Origin: CAYNJG01 sp965216885
GTDB lineage: Bacteria; Planctomycetota; Planctomycetia; Pirellulales; Pirellulaceae
Direction: 5' to 3'
DNA length: 64,000 nucleotides
Assembly: GCA_965216885.1 (NCBI GenBank)
Contig: OZ244209.1
Coordinates: 6,076,001 to 6,140,000, forward strand
The notes under the pieces are model-generated. The model saw only the letters and a program-made list of their open reading frames with translations, did no database searches and was not told the origin of the DNA. Of the stretch, positions 40,478 to 50,500 are shown piece after piece. Each line of letters opens with the position of its first letter. Position 1 is the first letter of the stretch. A program made the position numbers and the translations under genes.

Positions 40478-43236
40478 TAGGCATCGTCTTGAAGGAATGC
40501 AGTACCAGCACCGAACTTGCCGCCGTTTTCGTCATACTTGAAGTCAAACTCAGCTGAGTTGGTTCCGTCACTGAGCTTGGCGGCTGTGTCTATTTCCAAG
40601 AGACCGTCTGCGATCTGCTTGAACACACTGTCAAGAGTTGCCTCGGTGTCGTTCTCAGAATCAGTAATCAACGTGGTTCTGATGTCGATCGAAGTGTTAC
40701 CCGTTGGGATCGGGGGTAGTTCCAAAGCCGGGAATGGGTCCACATAGTTCAGGTCGAGATCCAGATTCGGGTCATCGACGCTCTGGACGTTTGCAAACAC
40801 GCCGTCGAGGATCGGTTCCTGCGGGGTGAAGTCGTCAGAGACGTCTGTTGGTCCTCGGTCAGATTGAGGTCCGTACACTACGTTAGGACCACCCACGAAG
40901 ACTGACCCGCCCGTCTCTACAACCGACGTATCACCAATGGGCAGATCACCTGTGGCGTTCGCACCGATACCCGAACCACCCGCGTGAACTTCGTCACCTG
41001 CGATCGGGTACGTCACACCAGACGCGGCACTTGGCCAGAACAATGGATAGGCGGTCATCTCGCCGGTACGCACTGGAACCAGACAAGTGACACGCACCGA
41101 TCGTCGGGCTGAGTCATAAACAGCTTCCTCCACGATCGCCTTCACGGAACTGTTCGCCACGTAGTCCGGAAGATCCAACAAGACGGTGTCGAATGGTTCA
41201 AGTTGCAACAAGTGCATGAAACCATCGAACGAGATTCGCTTGTAGGAATTCGATAGGCGTATCGTCCAGAAAGCCATTGCTTTTTGAATAATGTCGGGCT
41301 GGTTGTGGGTGAACCAATCGATCGTCTCTTCCTTGGTGCCGTACTTGTCGATGTTGTTCCTCTGAACGATCTTCTGAGGTTCTTCTTCCGCTTCGCTAAG
41401 TCTCCATTCAGCAATCATCTTTGTGACCAGATCTTCGGTCACGCCTGTGGTGACCTCTACCGACCCGAAACGAAAGTCGCTCGTTGTAATCGTCAGGTCT
41501 GAAGACGGCTCAACGGGTAGATACTTCAGAAAGAAGACGCCGTTGCGAACCCACAAGGCGAGTCGGTTCAGAAAGGCAATGTCCTTCAGGAGATCAACCG
41601 TGTTCACACGGGTGAGAATCGCCATGTTGTTTCCGAGAACCTTTCCCCCGTTGTCGAGAGAGGTCTTCACGGAATCGAAGGACGTCGAGTCATATGTAAG
41701 GCTCGTGTAGTTGTCGATGATGTATTCAAGGATATCCACCGGGTTGGGACCGATCGTGGACTCAAAGGACACGTAGATCTGATCCGACCAGCCTTGATTC
41801 TCGATTGTGCTCAGGGGTTTGGTGGTCGTCACCTGAACAGCGGTTACCGACCCATATTGTTTCGTCTCAACCGTATACAGAGATTCGGGCACGTGCGTGA
41901 GGGTTCGCTCACCATTGAAGGTCTTGAAAGCCTTTACCGCCAAGACTTCGCCGGGTGTGATCGAGGCAATGAACGTGATTGGTTCGTCACCATCGATCGA
42001 GACTCTCGCACCCGCATTGGCGTAGAAGTGCTGAAGGATGTTGCCACCGGTAGGGCGGCTGGTCTTGGGTACGGTGCACACGATGAACCCGCGACGGCGG
42101 ATCTGATCTGGGTCACCTTGATTTACCTTGAAGTCACCAGTACCGTCCGGCACATCCATGGAGAAATCGAAGTACTGGGAAGGTGTCGGTGTTTCACACC
42201 GTGCACTCGTTATGTTGTTCGACTTTTCAACCGCAGCTGACTCATTCTCGGGGTGCACACGTGAGCTGATCGTGAACTGATCATCGTCAAACGTACCCGT
42301 GAACAAACCGCCGTTGATGTTCAGTCGAATCGGCACACCTTGCGGGAAGTCTTCACCACCGAGAATGCGAACCGGATTGCAACCCTCGCCTTTAGATTCC
42401 GCATTCGCAAGTGTGTCAGCTCGTTTGGTTGCGGCACACAGTTCCTGACTCGATTTCGAATTCACGGCGTTCGCAATGCTCACGCGGATCTGATTCGCTT
42501 GTTCCTGAAGCTGTAGTGCCTTAGAGGCGTTGCGAGTGCTGAAGATCGCCTGTCCTTTGTTGAGGAGAGAGATCTGCTCGAATGCCTGAAGAATGGATGC
42601 ACCGAGCCCGCAGTCATCACCACCCAGTGGAGCACTCGTGTGGGCGTCTTTGCCACTGAGGATACCCACAGGACAGAGTGTGGTGCCCGTAACGGCGTTG
42701 TTGATCTGGAGAGCGGGCACGTCCAGTTCTTTACCGAAGATACTCGGCCATGGACGACCCACGAGGTTGCTGGGGAGGTATGGGAATTGACCTTCCTCAG
42801 CACTGAACCCAAATTCCCGGTCTTCGAGCTGAGACACGGCTGAGAGGGTGAACGATCGATCAGCTTCTTTCCATGATATGGGTGACGAAGCCTTCCCTGA
42901 GAAGACGAGAAACTTGTCATCTAGGTCGAGACCCTCGAACCACTGGTAAACGCGAACGTCGACTTCGTGAATCTCTTGTGTGTTGAATATCGCCTTGATT
43001 GAGCCATCGGTGTCATTGAGACGCATCGAGACTTCGTCAGCGAAGTTAGAGTTGGTCACGTCAAGCGTGCTGTCCAACCCGCCCAATTCGAGAATCTTCG
43101 CTGGTATGTTCTCTACGGCTTTGTCGGCGTAAGAAACGGTCCCACCGTTTCCCCAATCGATTTCAACGATGTTGACTGGTTCCGTACCAAGCTTCTGGTT
43201 CAGAACCGTTAGTGCGTTGGCTGAGAGAGTTCTCAA
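40477..43236 (-). CDS. Large tail/baseplate hub-like protein
   Basis: The 919-residue protein opens MRTLSANALTVLNQKLGTEPVNIVEIDWGNGG, with a domain (FLVFSGKASSPISWKEADRSFTLSAVSQLEDREFGF) like phage baseplate hub or tail-tip proteins. The middle contains SYKRISFDGFMHLLQLEPFDTVLLDLPDYV, a gp27-like beta domain. The C-terminus is Asp/Gly-rich. It follows the distal tail-like protein, as expected for a tail-tip module. Confidence 0.78.
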   Translation of the reverse strand: MRTLSANALTVLNQKLGTEPVNIVEIDWGNGGTVSYADKAVENIPAKILELGGLDSTLDVTNSNFADEVSMRLNDTDGSIKAIFNTQEIHEVDVRVYQWFEGLDLDDKFLVFSGKASSPISWKEADRSFTLSAVSQLEDREFGFSAEEGQFPYLPSNLVGRPWPSIFGKELDVPALQINNAVTGTTLCPVGILSGKDAHTSAPLGGDDCGLGASILQAFEQISLLNKGQAIFSTRNASKALQLQEQANQIRVSIANAVNSKSSQELCAATKRADTLANAESKGEGCNPVRILGGEDFPQGVPIRLNINGGLFTGTFDDDQFTISSRVHPENESAAVEKSNNITSARCETPTPSQYFDFSMDVPDGTGDFKVNQGDPDQIRRRGFIVCTVPKTSRPTGGNILQHFYANAGARVSIDGDEPITFIASITPGEVLAVKAFKTFNGERTLTHVPESLYTVETKQYGSVTAVQVTTTKPLSTIENQGWSDQIYVSFESTIGPNPVDILEYIIDNYTSLTYDSTSFDSVKTSLDNGGKVLGNNMAILTRVNTVDLLKDIAFLNRLALWVRNGVFFLKYLPVEPSSDLTITTSDFRFGSVEVTTGVTEDLVTKMIAEWRLSEAEEEPQKIVQRNNIDKYGTKEETIDWFTHNQPDIIQKAMAFWTIRLSNSYKRISFDGFMHLLQLEPFDTVLLDLPDYVANSSVKAIVEEAVYDSARRSVRVTCLVPVRTGEMTAYPLFWPSAASGVTYPIAGDEVHAGGSGIGANATGDLPIGDTSVVETGGSVFVGGPNVVYGPQSDRGPTDVSDDFTPQEPILDGVFANVQSVDDPNLDLDLNYVDPFPALELPPIPTGNTSIDIRTTLITDSENDTEATLDSVFKQIADGLLEIDTAAKLSDGTNSAEFDFKYDENGGKFGAGTAFLQDDA

Positions 43237-43634
43237 ATTGCTTTACCTTCAAACTCCAACGACACGGAAACCTTCTCGTTCGCCACGCTCTGCGTGAGTG
43301 ACTCCTGACCACGACCACTCACGTCAAACTCAAATGGGTTGTTGGTCAGGTTGCCCTGCCATTTGTCGCCGTTGTGGTCGGTGACCTGTACAAGAGCAGA
43401 GTGGTAGGACTTGATGAAGGCACGTAGTTCCAAGCCTTTCTCACGTGCAAGAAGAAACTGCCAAATCATCTCCACGCTTCCACCGTGATCCTTCACGTAC
43501 GAGTAGCGTGTCCCGTCTTGTGCGTATTCAATCGCTACCTCAGCTGTGAGTGCCTTGGAGTTCGAGAATCGGGGTGACGGGAGAATCGTGGTCGCCTGAA
43601 GTGCCGGAAATGGGGCTGCTAGCTCGAAGCTCAT
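43233..43634 (-). CDS. Tail tip-region protein
   Basis: The 133-residue protein includes RYSYVKDHGGSVEMIWQFLLAREKGLELRAFIKSYHSALVQVTDHNGDKWQGNLTN-type sequence and ends VSVSLEFEGKAI. It closely resembles the C-terminal ~120 residues of the repeat protein at 44337 (LEIRLIDHEDRLWTGVI ... ISFEFQGELV), so the two share a beta domain, probably attached to the tail tip. Confidence 0.7.
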   Translation of the reverse strand: MSFELAAPFPALQATTILPSPRFSNSKALTAEVAIEYAQDGTRYSYVKDHGGSVEMIWQFLLAREKGLELRAFIKSYHSALVQVTDHNGDKWQGNLTNNPFEFDVSGRGQESLTQSVANEKVSVSLEFEGKAI

Positions 43635-43680
43635 GAGGAATCCGTAAAGAGGGTGTCACCAGATCGACGAAGAGAAACTA

Positions 43681-43744
43681 GGCGAATGGATTCGCCAGTC
43701 CACAGAGGCGGCTTGCGGGCACTCCTACCGCAAGTCGTTTTTTT
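43681..43744 (+). terminator. Plus-strand hairpins with terminator
   Basis: CTTGCGG (43712) and CCGCAAG (43728) form a 7-bp stem followed by TCG and seven T, a good terminator on the plus strand. A second hairpin (GGCGAA/TTCGCC) precedes it at 43681-43696. No plus-strand gene ends here, so it may end a small RNA or stop antisense transcription into the tail genes. Confidence 0.65.
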
Positions 43745-43813
43745 GTTTACACGTAGGCTCCGTGCACTAAGTAGAATCCCAACGTCCACTCAGTTCGCTT
43801 TAAGGCACGTCAG

Positions 43814-44368
43814 ATGCAAGTCAAGCTTCGAACGGTCTTCCTGTTGTGCGTTTATGCTTCGTTGTGTTGCCTTGTCTACATCTACCCGAGTCTCTGGGTT
43901 GGTACCTTGGTCCTTGTAGCGACGATGTTGCTAATTGCGGTAGTCACGGCTCGTGGTTTTGGGGGTCCTGATTGGTTCGCCCGAGGTTTCTCAATAGCGG
44001 CGTGGTCTTGGCTAGTATTGAGTCTCGGTTTCTATGGAGAGACAAAGAATGACATCAACGGTCGAGAGATGCTTCAAGCGACCTATAGGTTTGTGAACCT
44101 ATTCAGAGAGAACCCTGATTCTGTTGCGATACGGAAACCGTCCAGCGAGCGGCCGAAACTCAGATATGGCACTTACATGTTTTCACTACACGGGTCTGGA
44201 CAAAATGGGACATTTCAAGATACCCCACCCGTCCCCTCATTCATGAACGCACTCCGACTGGTGGCGTGTCTTACATCTCTGGTCTTTGGGACCATCGTAG
44301 GTGCAATATCCCACTTCATTCACCAATTTAGGGCAGTCAAACCAGCTCACCCTGAAACTCGAAGCTGA
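43814..44368 (+). CDS. Three-pass membrane protein inserted among tail genes
   Basis: The 184-residue protein has hydrophobic segments TVFLLCVYASLCCLVYIYPSLWV, a second at VLVATMLLIAVVTARG with SWLVLSLGF, and one near the end (LVACLTSLVFGTIVGAISHF). No family is recognised. It is on the opposite strand to all late genes around it. Its last codons (PAHPETRS and stop) are read from the complement of the neighbouring phage gene. Confidence 0.6.
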   Translation: MQVKLRTVFLLCVYASLCCLVYIYPSLWVGTLVLVATMLLIAVVTARGFGGPDWFARGFSIAAWSWLVLSLGFYGETKNDINGREMLQATYRFVNLFRENPDSVAIRKPSSERPKLRYGTYMFSLHGSGQNGTFQDTPPVPSFMNALRLVACLTSLVFGTIVGAISHFIHQFRAVKPAHPETRS

Positions 44369-45836
44369 TTGTGAATCCGTAGCAACCTCGTGAGTCACGA
44401 GTCTTGGGGTTTTGTACCTCCGAGATCACGCCTGTCCATAGTCTGTCTTCGTGGTCGATGAGTCGAATCTCAAGACCAAGATGGTCTTTCATGAATTGCT
44501 GAATCTCATCAGCTTTCTCATTCTTCAGACCACTGAACGAAACGATTAGCATTTCTACTTCTGGCCATGTGGGATCAGAGAAGATGATCAGATCGCCGCC
44601 ACGGGTCTGGTGGTTCACGCGATTGAAACTCAACCGATCACGGTTCCCGAAACTCGGTTTCCGAATGATCACCTCGTCAGTGACTGTACCTGTTGATGGG
44701 AACTGAAGACGGAAACCACTTGTGACACCCGCTGCGGTGTATGACGAGGCAGGTGGTGAGGGTGCGTCCGGGTCGCTGTTTGTCCCGACGAACGGTGAGT
44801 AGGTACACTCAACGTTCGAGGCATCTACTACCAAACTAATCGCTTCGGATAACGACAGGTCGTCGGATGCGGCGGTGAGGTCGTAGTCTTGTGAAGCTGC
44901 TGACGTGTCCGAGAGCGAGAGAGTGTCAGACGCACGTGGTCCAGCGTCTTCAGTCGCCGATTCCGTGAGTGTTAGCGTGTCTTCTGCCGACGAAATTGGC
45001 TCGCCAGTCGAAGCATCAGTGAGCGACAAAGCGTCAGTCGCTGCGTTGCTCGACTCACTACCAACAGTACCCGATGCTGCGTCACCAAGACCTACTTCAA
45101 CCTCCGTGACTGTGTTGGTCACGGGGTCGTATGTCTGTGCTGTCTCAACCGACTCATCAGTGGACGTCACCCCGATGTCTTGAGTTGAGTTGACTGCTTC
45201 GGATACCGATTCCGTATCAGCAGCCGTGACGAAGAACGTTGAGGTAGAAGTAGCCGAATCTGTCAGAACTAGTGTGTCGCGTGTGTCATCCGAGTGATCG
45301 GCGATCTCAGTCAGCACGAGTGTGTCGAAGGCGTCTGCCTCGACAGTGCCTTGTTCGGTGAGGGACAACGTGTCTGACGAGCCAACGGCTACAGGTCCAG
45401 CACCAATCGCTGATTCTGTCAGCGACAAGCTGTCACTGAGATCCAACCTGAGCGGACCAGCCGCACCTGCTAGATCCGTGAGCACGAGTGTGTCTGTTGA
45501 GTCACCCTCGACAGTCCCAGCCGTTTGACTAAGTTCCGTGAGGCTCACGGTGTCGCTTGCACTCACTGACTCAATGTCAGCTGAGGCGGACGACTCAGTC
45601 AGCGACAGACTATCGACAGCAGAGTCATTCGTCTGGGCTTCGGCACAGTCTTCAATAGACAAGGTGTCTGATGACGAGACAGCCACATCACAGGTGACGA
45701 CGTTCGCTTCACTGAGTGTTGGTGAATCCGTGGCATCACGGAAGAACTCATTTGCACCACTCCCCGACGCACCATTGACGCCGGGCTGGGCAGTCTTTCC
45801 GATTATGGCTTTGCCAAGGACACCAGTGAAGCTCAT
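44337..45836 (-). CDS. Tail protein with SDTLSLTE repeats
   Basis: The 499-residue protein has a short N-terminal head (MSFTGVLGKAIIGKTAQ), then about thirteen imperfect repeats with core DTLSLTES spread over residues ~55-330, and a C-terminal beta domain ending ISFEFQGELV shared with the protein at 43233. The repeat region is acidic and Ser/Thr-rich and probably forms an elongated fibre or spacer. Its placement fits a side-fibre or tail-tip adhesin. Confidence 0.72.
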   Translation of the reverse strand: MSFTGVLGKAIIGKTAQPGVNGASGSGANEFFRDATDSPTLSEANVVTCDVAVSSSDTLSIEDCAEAQTNDSAVDSLSLTESSASADIESVSASDTVSLTELSQTAGTVEGDSTDTLVLTDLAGAAGPLRLDLSDSLSLTESAIGAGPVAVGSSDTLSLTEQGTVEADAFDTLVLTEIADHSDDTRDTLVLTDSATSTSTFFVTAADTESVSEAVNSTQDIGVTSTDESVETAQTYDPVTNTVTEVEVGLGDAASGTVGSESSNAATDALSLTDASTGEPISSAEDTLTLTESATEDAGPRASDTLSLSDTSAASQDYDLTAASDDLSLSEAISLVVDASNVECTYSPFVGTNSDPDAPSPPASSYTAAGVTSGFRLQFPSTGTVTDEVIIRKPSFGNRDRLSFNRVNHQTRGGDLIIFSDPTWPEVEMLIVSFSGLKNEKADEIQQFMKDHLGLEIRLIDHEDRLWTGVISEVQNPKTRDSRGCYGFTISFEFQGELV

Positions 45837-46745
45837 CTATTCTTCCTTCCAACTCACGAGAGTGGTGCTGATGGCGTATCCATTACCGAAGTTGCTCATC
45901 GCAAAGCCAACACTGTCCAGATCCGTTAGCAGGTCGTTCTTCCCGTCCCGGCAGAACTCAATGAAGTTCACGCCATCGCTGGAGATCCGGAACACGAGAT
46001 CCGTCGCTTCAAGTTCGATTTGCAACCACGTGTAGGGACAACCCCCGGACCAATATCGAATGTCATCGATCGTGGCGTTCACACCTGCGGTTGGTCCATC
46101 AATGTGCTGCACAATCAACTGCTGAGGTCCGTTCGAACAGTACTGTTGAAAGAAGTAGAAGTCGGTGTCGGAGTCATCTTGGACGACCAAACCCATAGTT
46201 GGGAAGTCGCCGTTGTCCGTCAGCAAGTTCGGTGCAAACGCTGCTGTGACTTTCCAAGTTGAACCAGACGGGGCGGCTTTGGTCAGCAGGCTCACGCTGT
46301 CCGAACTGGCTTGGGAGTCCTTTTCAAACAGGATGCCACCACCTACGGTGTCCGTCGCTGTTGCAGACCCAAAGTTCTGTTCGGTGAAGCTGGACTTGGT
46401 AAGGACATTACCGCTCTTGTCTGTTAGCGTGTAAGCCGGATGTCCTCCAAGTTGAGGATTGGCGAAGTCACGTATGTATTCCGAGATGCTTCCGGCAGTA
46501 AGTACCAGAGCGACGGGAGCACTTGAAGCGTGTGTGACCGCTGTTGTGTCTTCATGCCCGCGAGTGACGGTGAAGGTTGTTCCCGACACATCCGTGACCA
46601 ACATGATCTCATCTTCCACGAGCACGCGGAACTGACCACTCGATGGGAAGGTGGCGGCTGAGGCAACCGTTAGCGTTGTCTGAACATTCGTCATTGATGA
46701 CGCGAGTGTTGACTCAGCAGCGTTTGCAAATCTTTCTTGAGACAT
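45837..46745 (-). CDS. Tail fibre-like protein with DUF1349/LamG-type domain
   Basis: The 302-residue protein has an N-terminal phage domain (TTLTVASAATFPSSGQFRVLVEDE, then TVTRGHEDTTAVTH), typical of tail proteins, and a C-terminal concanavalin-like lectin fold (SGSTWKVTAAFAPNL, FYFFQQYC, WLQIELEATDLVFRISSDGVNFIEF). Sugar binding at the host surface is likely. Confidence 0.75.
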   Translation of the reverse strand: MSQERFANAAESTLASSMTNVQTTLTVASAATFPSSGQFRVLVEDEIMLVTDVSGTTFTVTRGHEDTTAVTHASSAPVALVLTAGSISEYIRDFANPQLGGHPAYTLTDKSGNVLTKSSFTEQNFGSATATDTVGGGILFEKDSQASSDSVSLLTKAAPSGSTWKVTAAFAPNLLTDNGDFPTMGLVVQDDSDTDFYFFQQYCSNGPQQLIVQHIDGPTAGVNATIDDIRYWSGGCPYTWLQIELEATDLVFRISSDGVNFIEFCRDGKNDLLTDLDSVGFAMSNFGNGYAISTTLVSWKEE

Positions 46746-46761
46746 AGTTCATCCCTTTACG

Positions 46762-46802
46762 AAAATGGGCTGAGTGACAAACCGAAATCGATCACTCAGC
46801 CC
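46762..46802 (-). terminator. Terminator between fibre genes
   Basis: GGGCTGAGTGA and TCACTCAGCCC form a perfect 11-bp stem, followed on the minus strand by ATTTTCG. It lies between the structural gene at 46819 and the fibre gene at 45837 and could reduce transcription of the downstream genes. Confidence 0.75.
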
Positions 46803-46818
46803 GACCAAGAGAGAATTC

Positions 46819-47424
46819 CTATGCGTTGACCGTGTAGGTCACCTTGAGTGTATCGGCGTTCGCAACGCTGCGATCACCCCCAGTGAACAACGTCGCTGCC
46901 CACAACGTGTTGCCAGAAGCTGTTGAATCACTCTTCGTTTGAGCATTGGTACCGCCAGCAAGGAACAACCCTTTCACGGTTCCCGAGCCGGTGATGTCGA
47001 ACGAGACAACGGTTCCGTTGGTGATTGATTGACTCGATGCAGCTCCCTCGGTCCACTCTGGACGAGTGACAGCGGAGTCGCTGTTTGCTGGGTCAGTGTA
47101 GGAAGCGAATTCGCCCCATCCATTCGCTGCGTCGATTCCGTCGTATGTGTCAGTCGCTGCGATCGCACTGAACGAAGCGTTGTCCACCAGACCGATGTAC
47201 CACGTTGAGATCTGGGTTGCCCCGTTGAACATGATATTCAACAGACTGTTCTTACCTTCGTTCGTGATCGTGTTCGGTACTGGTTCGCTGTGAATCAGTT
47301 TCCCGTCACGCCAGTGTTCGAGGTGGAATTCACCCCTCAACGGTTGGGCATCTTCGGCAGCTGGTTTCTGTTCGAGAGACGCGGTTGCCCCTTGGGCTTG
47401 TCGTGCTTTATCAGATGCACTCAT
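46819..47424 (-). CDS. Phage structural protein with tail-fibre-like domain
   Basis: The 201-residue protein includes NTITNEGKNSLLNIMFNGATQISTWYIGLVDN and RPEWTEG, a family common in phage tails and head decoration (of the kind NTITNxGxNxLLDxxF). The ATG giving MSASDKARQ has AAGGA 7 bp before it, so it is preferred over an upstream GTG. It is flanked on both sides by terminator hairpins. Confidence 0.75.
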   Translation of the reverse strand: MSASDKARQAQGATASLEQKPAAEDAQPLRGEFHLEHWRDGKLIHSEPVPNTITNEGKNSLLNIMFNGATQISTWYIGLVDNASFSAIAATDTYDGIDAANGWGEFASYTDPANSDSAVTRPEWTEGAASSQSITNGTVVSFDITGSGTVKGLFLAGGTNAQTKSDSTASGNTLWAATLFTGGDRSVANADTLKVTYTVNA

Positions 47425-47455
47425 TTGTGTTCCTTGTTTGTCGAGAACCGACATG

Positions 47456-47474
47456 AAAAGACCGGGAACCGGTC
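47456..47474 (-). terminator. Terminator after the tape measure gene
   Basis: GACCGG and CCGGTC form a 6-bp stem with loop TTC, followed by TTTTC on the minus strand. It lies between the tape measure gene and the next structural gene. Confidence 0.65.
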
Positions 47475-47514
47475 GGTTGTTAAATGGCACAGAGTGTGCT
47501 ACTGATGTTGGTGA

Positions 47515-50500
47515 CTAACGCCTAAGTCGCACCGTACCTTTGCGAATCTCAGAGTTGATGATCCGTGCAATGGCTCGTCCGTCCATCTGGGCACTGCCAC
47601 TTGATTGCATACTCACGTTGATATCACCAACGCTTACAGTCCCGCCCGAGTTTCGAAACACGGGTCGTTGACCTGCGTTCAAAGCTTGAATCTGACTGAA
47701 GAATCGTTGAGTAGATCGAGAGTTGATCACACTCTCGCCGGGAGCAAGCATAGCTGGAACGGTATCCACACCACGTGCGAACCCACCCGACGCAAATCGT
47801 TGGACGCCTGTTGTTCCGGCGAAGTTTGGTTGAACAGTACCGGTGCCAATTCCTATTCCTTGAACAGCTTGAGCACCGGCTTCAAGATCAATGCGGAACT
47901 TCCGCCCAGACTCAACCAGACTACTACCCGTGATGCGAAGTATTTCCAGATCAGACTGGGACACTTCAGGTAGTTTCACATCAGATAGGTTTCGGAACTC
48001 GTTCACGAGCCCTACCAGAGTTGTGCTGAGTTCGTTGAACTGTTTCGGATCAGTAAACAACTCTCCAGATGAGCCACTTCGATTCAGTTCCTGAAGAGTT
48101 TCAACAAGCGGTCCCAGCCCTTCTCGTACTTGTTCGAACGACAGGTTCGGAATTTGTCGCAACTCGGCGGACTTGTCCGTGATTGCAGAGATTTGGTCAA
48201 TAATAGCTTGACCACGATCGGTGATCCGGTCTGAGGGGATCGACTCGACGATACCCTGAAGCTGGGTCTCTGTTTGGATTAATCCCGACAACAGTCCTTC
48301 TTGCTTCTGAACGGCTTCATTCAGCTCGGCGACTCGGGTTGCAGCGGCGTCCGCTGTTTCCTGAGTCTGTCGACTGCCTTGCTCGACGTCAGAAACGTTA
48401 CTAGGTTCTGTGAAGGTGCCGCCTGAAAGTTCCGCTATCTTTCGTTGCAGTTCAAGCTCGTTGTTGAATGCCAGATTCACCGAGACCTTCAAACCCCTGA
48501 GTTGGTCTTCCAAGGCACGGCGGTTTGCAACCACATTCACACGTAGTTGATCACCGCTCAGGGACTCTTGCAACTGTGCGGCAATCGTCGTGAGGTTCAA
48601 AGCTTGAGCTACATCGAGACCTTGAAGTCCTTGCTCAGTAATCTCAGCGATAGCTGACGATACCCGTTCGGCTCTTCGGCGTTGCTCTGACTCGGAGAGC
48701 TGACCACCATTGGCACTCACGTTACTTATATTATCGTTGATGATCTTGATCTGATCCTTCAGATTCTCATTGATCGCCTGTTGAGTCGCCTGCTCATCAC
48801 GTAGCCCGCTCTGACGTTGACGGAGCGTTCCAGATCGTAGTTGCTCAAGTCGGATGCGTCGATTCTCGATCGCTTCCAGTTCTCGTACAGCACGTGCTTC
48901 CGCAGCGACGTCATCGCCTGCAACTTGCTGGGCACGTTGAGCAGTCGCAAGAGCACGGTCGAATTGAGCTTCGGCGAGTTCTGCGGCTTCCTCATTTCCC
49001 GACTGGAAAGCTCTTCGTAGAGCAATTTCCGCTTGCCGAGCTTGCGAGGTGGCACGCTCGGATAGCCGGAAGGCTTGTTGAGCTTCACTGAACCCTTCGT
49101 TCTCTCGATCGAATTGTCGGTCGTCTTGGGTTTGCAACAACCCTCGAACTGTCGAGTTTGAGTCTTCGATCTGTCGATTACTCGACGTGATCGCATCAGC
49201 AATGCCTTTGACGAGTTCTCGACGAGCAGTAGCTATCGTCTGTAGCGTTGATTGGGTGTCATTTACGAGTTTGGCGTTAGCTGCCAGAACCGTTTCATCA
49301 GTGAACGGGCTGTTGGCAAGGAACGCCTCACGTGTCTCTTGGAATGACTTGGTCGACTCTTCTTTCAGGATTTCACGCTGTAATAGTATTTCCTGCGTGA
49401 ACTTCTTCTCTGCCTCGATACCCGCTTGAAGTTGGTCTTCTAGACCTTTCAGGAATGACTCGGCACGTTGTCGTGCTAGGTCCTCTGAGGCTGCATTTAG
49501 AGCCACCAATGCCGACGCGAGTGTACCAGCCGCAATCGCCGCCGCACCCAACGGGGTGAGGGCTGTTGCAAGTGCAACCAGTTTGGCACCTACGGCGAGA
49601 GTTCCCAACGCACCTCCGAGTACAACTACACCCTTCCCGAGTGCCAGTACTACGGGCACACTTGACTGGATTGTATCTCGGAAAGCTCGAAACTCTTCGT
49701 CAGAGCCGCGAAGGTCGGCAATGACTTTCACGATCTCGTTCCCGAAATCGGACACGAACACGTTCTTGAGTTCGTTCAGTGACTTCGTGACTTGCTCGGC
49801 GTCAGTGCTGATGACTGTGGCGAAGTTTCTCTCGTTGTCCGATGCCGAGAAGTTGCTTGCTTCCTCAATGTTCCTCAACGTTCGAGCGAGGTTCTCGTTC
49901 GTCGTACCGAGCACACCGCCACTGGCACGGATGTTCTTGAACAGGTCGTTGAATTTCTCGCTTGAACCACCCGCAGCGTCAGCCAGTCGCTGAAGGAATT
50001 GGGCAAATCCGAAAGCCTCAATACCTGCCTTGGCGTTTTCTACTCCTAGCTCTTGGAATGTCGCCTTGAGTGCCTCAGAAGGTTTGTTCAGTGAGTTGAA
50101 GATACCTCGGAGCTGAGTCGCCGCACGTGCCGTGCTAATACCTGATTCGGTGATACCCGCGAGTGAACCGGTCACCTCTTCCAAGTCAACGCCCAACTGA
50201 CGGGCTGGTTCCCCAATGACGCCGAAGGAGTTCGCCAATTCAGGAGCCGTGATTCGACCACGGTCGATCGCACTGAAGAACACCGCACTCACGCGAGCCG
50301 CTTCTTCTGCGGGTAGTTTGTATGCTCGTAACGCACCAGAGATCAGGTCAACCGATTCGGCGAATGTTGAGTTGGTAGTTCTGGCGAGCTTACCGGCTTC
50401 AATCGTGGCTTGCACGGTGCCGTTGTAAGTGCCGAGTTGGTTCGACAGTGCGTTGTACAAAGCCTCAGCTGATTCCAGCTGATCGATATTCAACGAATCA

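Noticed and set aside
43640..43745. tRNA-like fold in the hairpin stretch
   Set aside because: No T-arm consensus or anticodon arm can be formed.
45322..46035. Plus-strand frames opposite the SDTLSLTE repeats
   Set aside because: Shadow of the repeat gene: the Ser/Val-rich product is the complement of the repeat unit.
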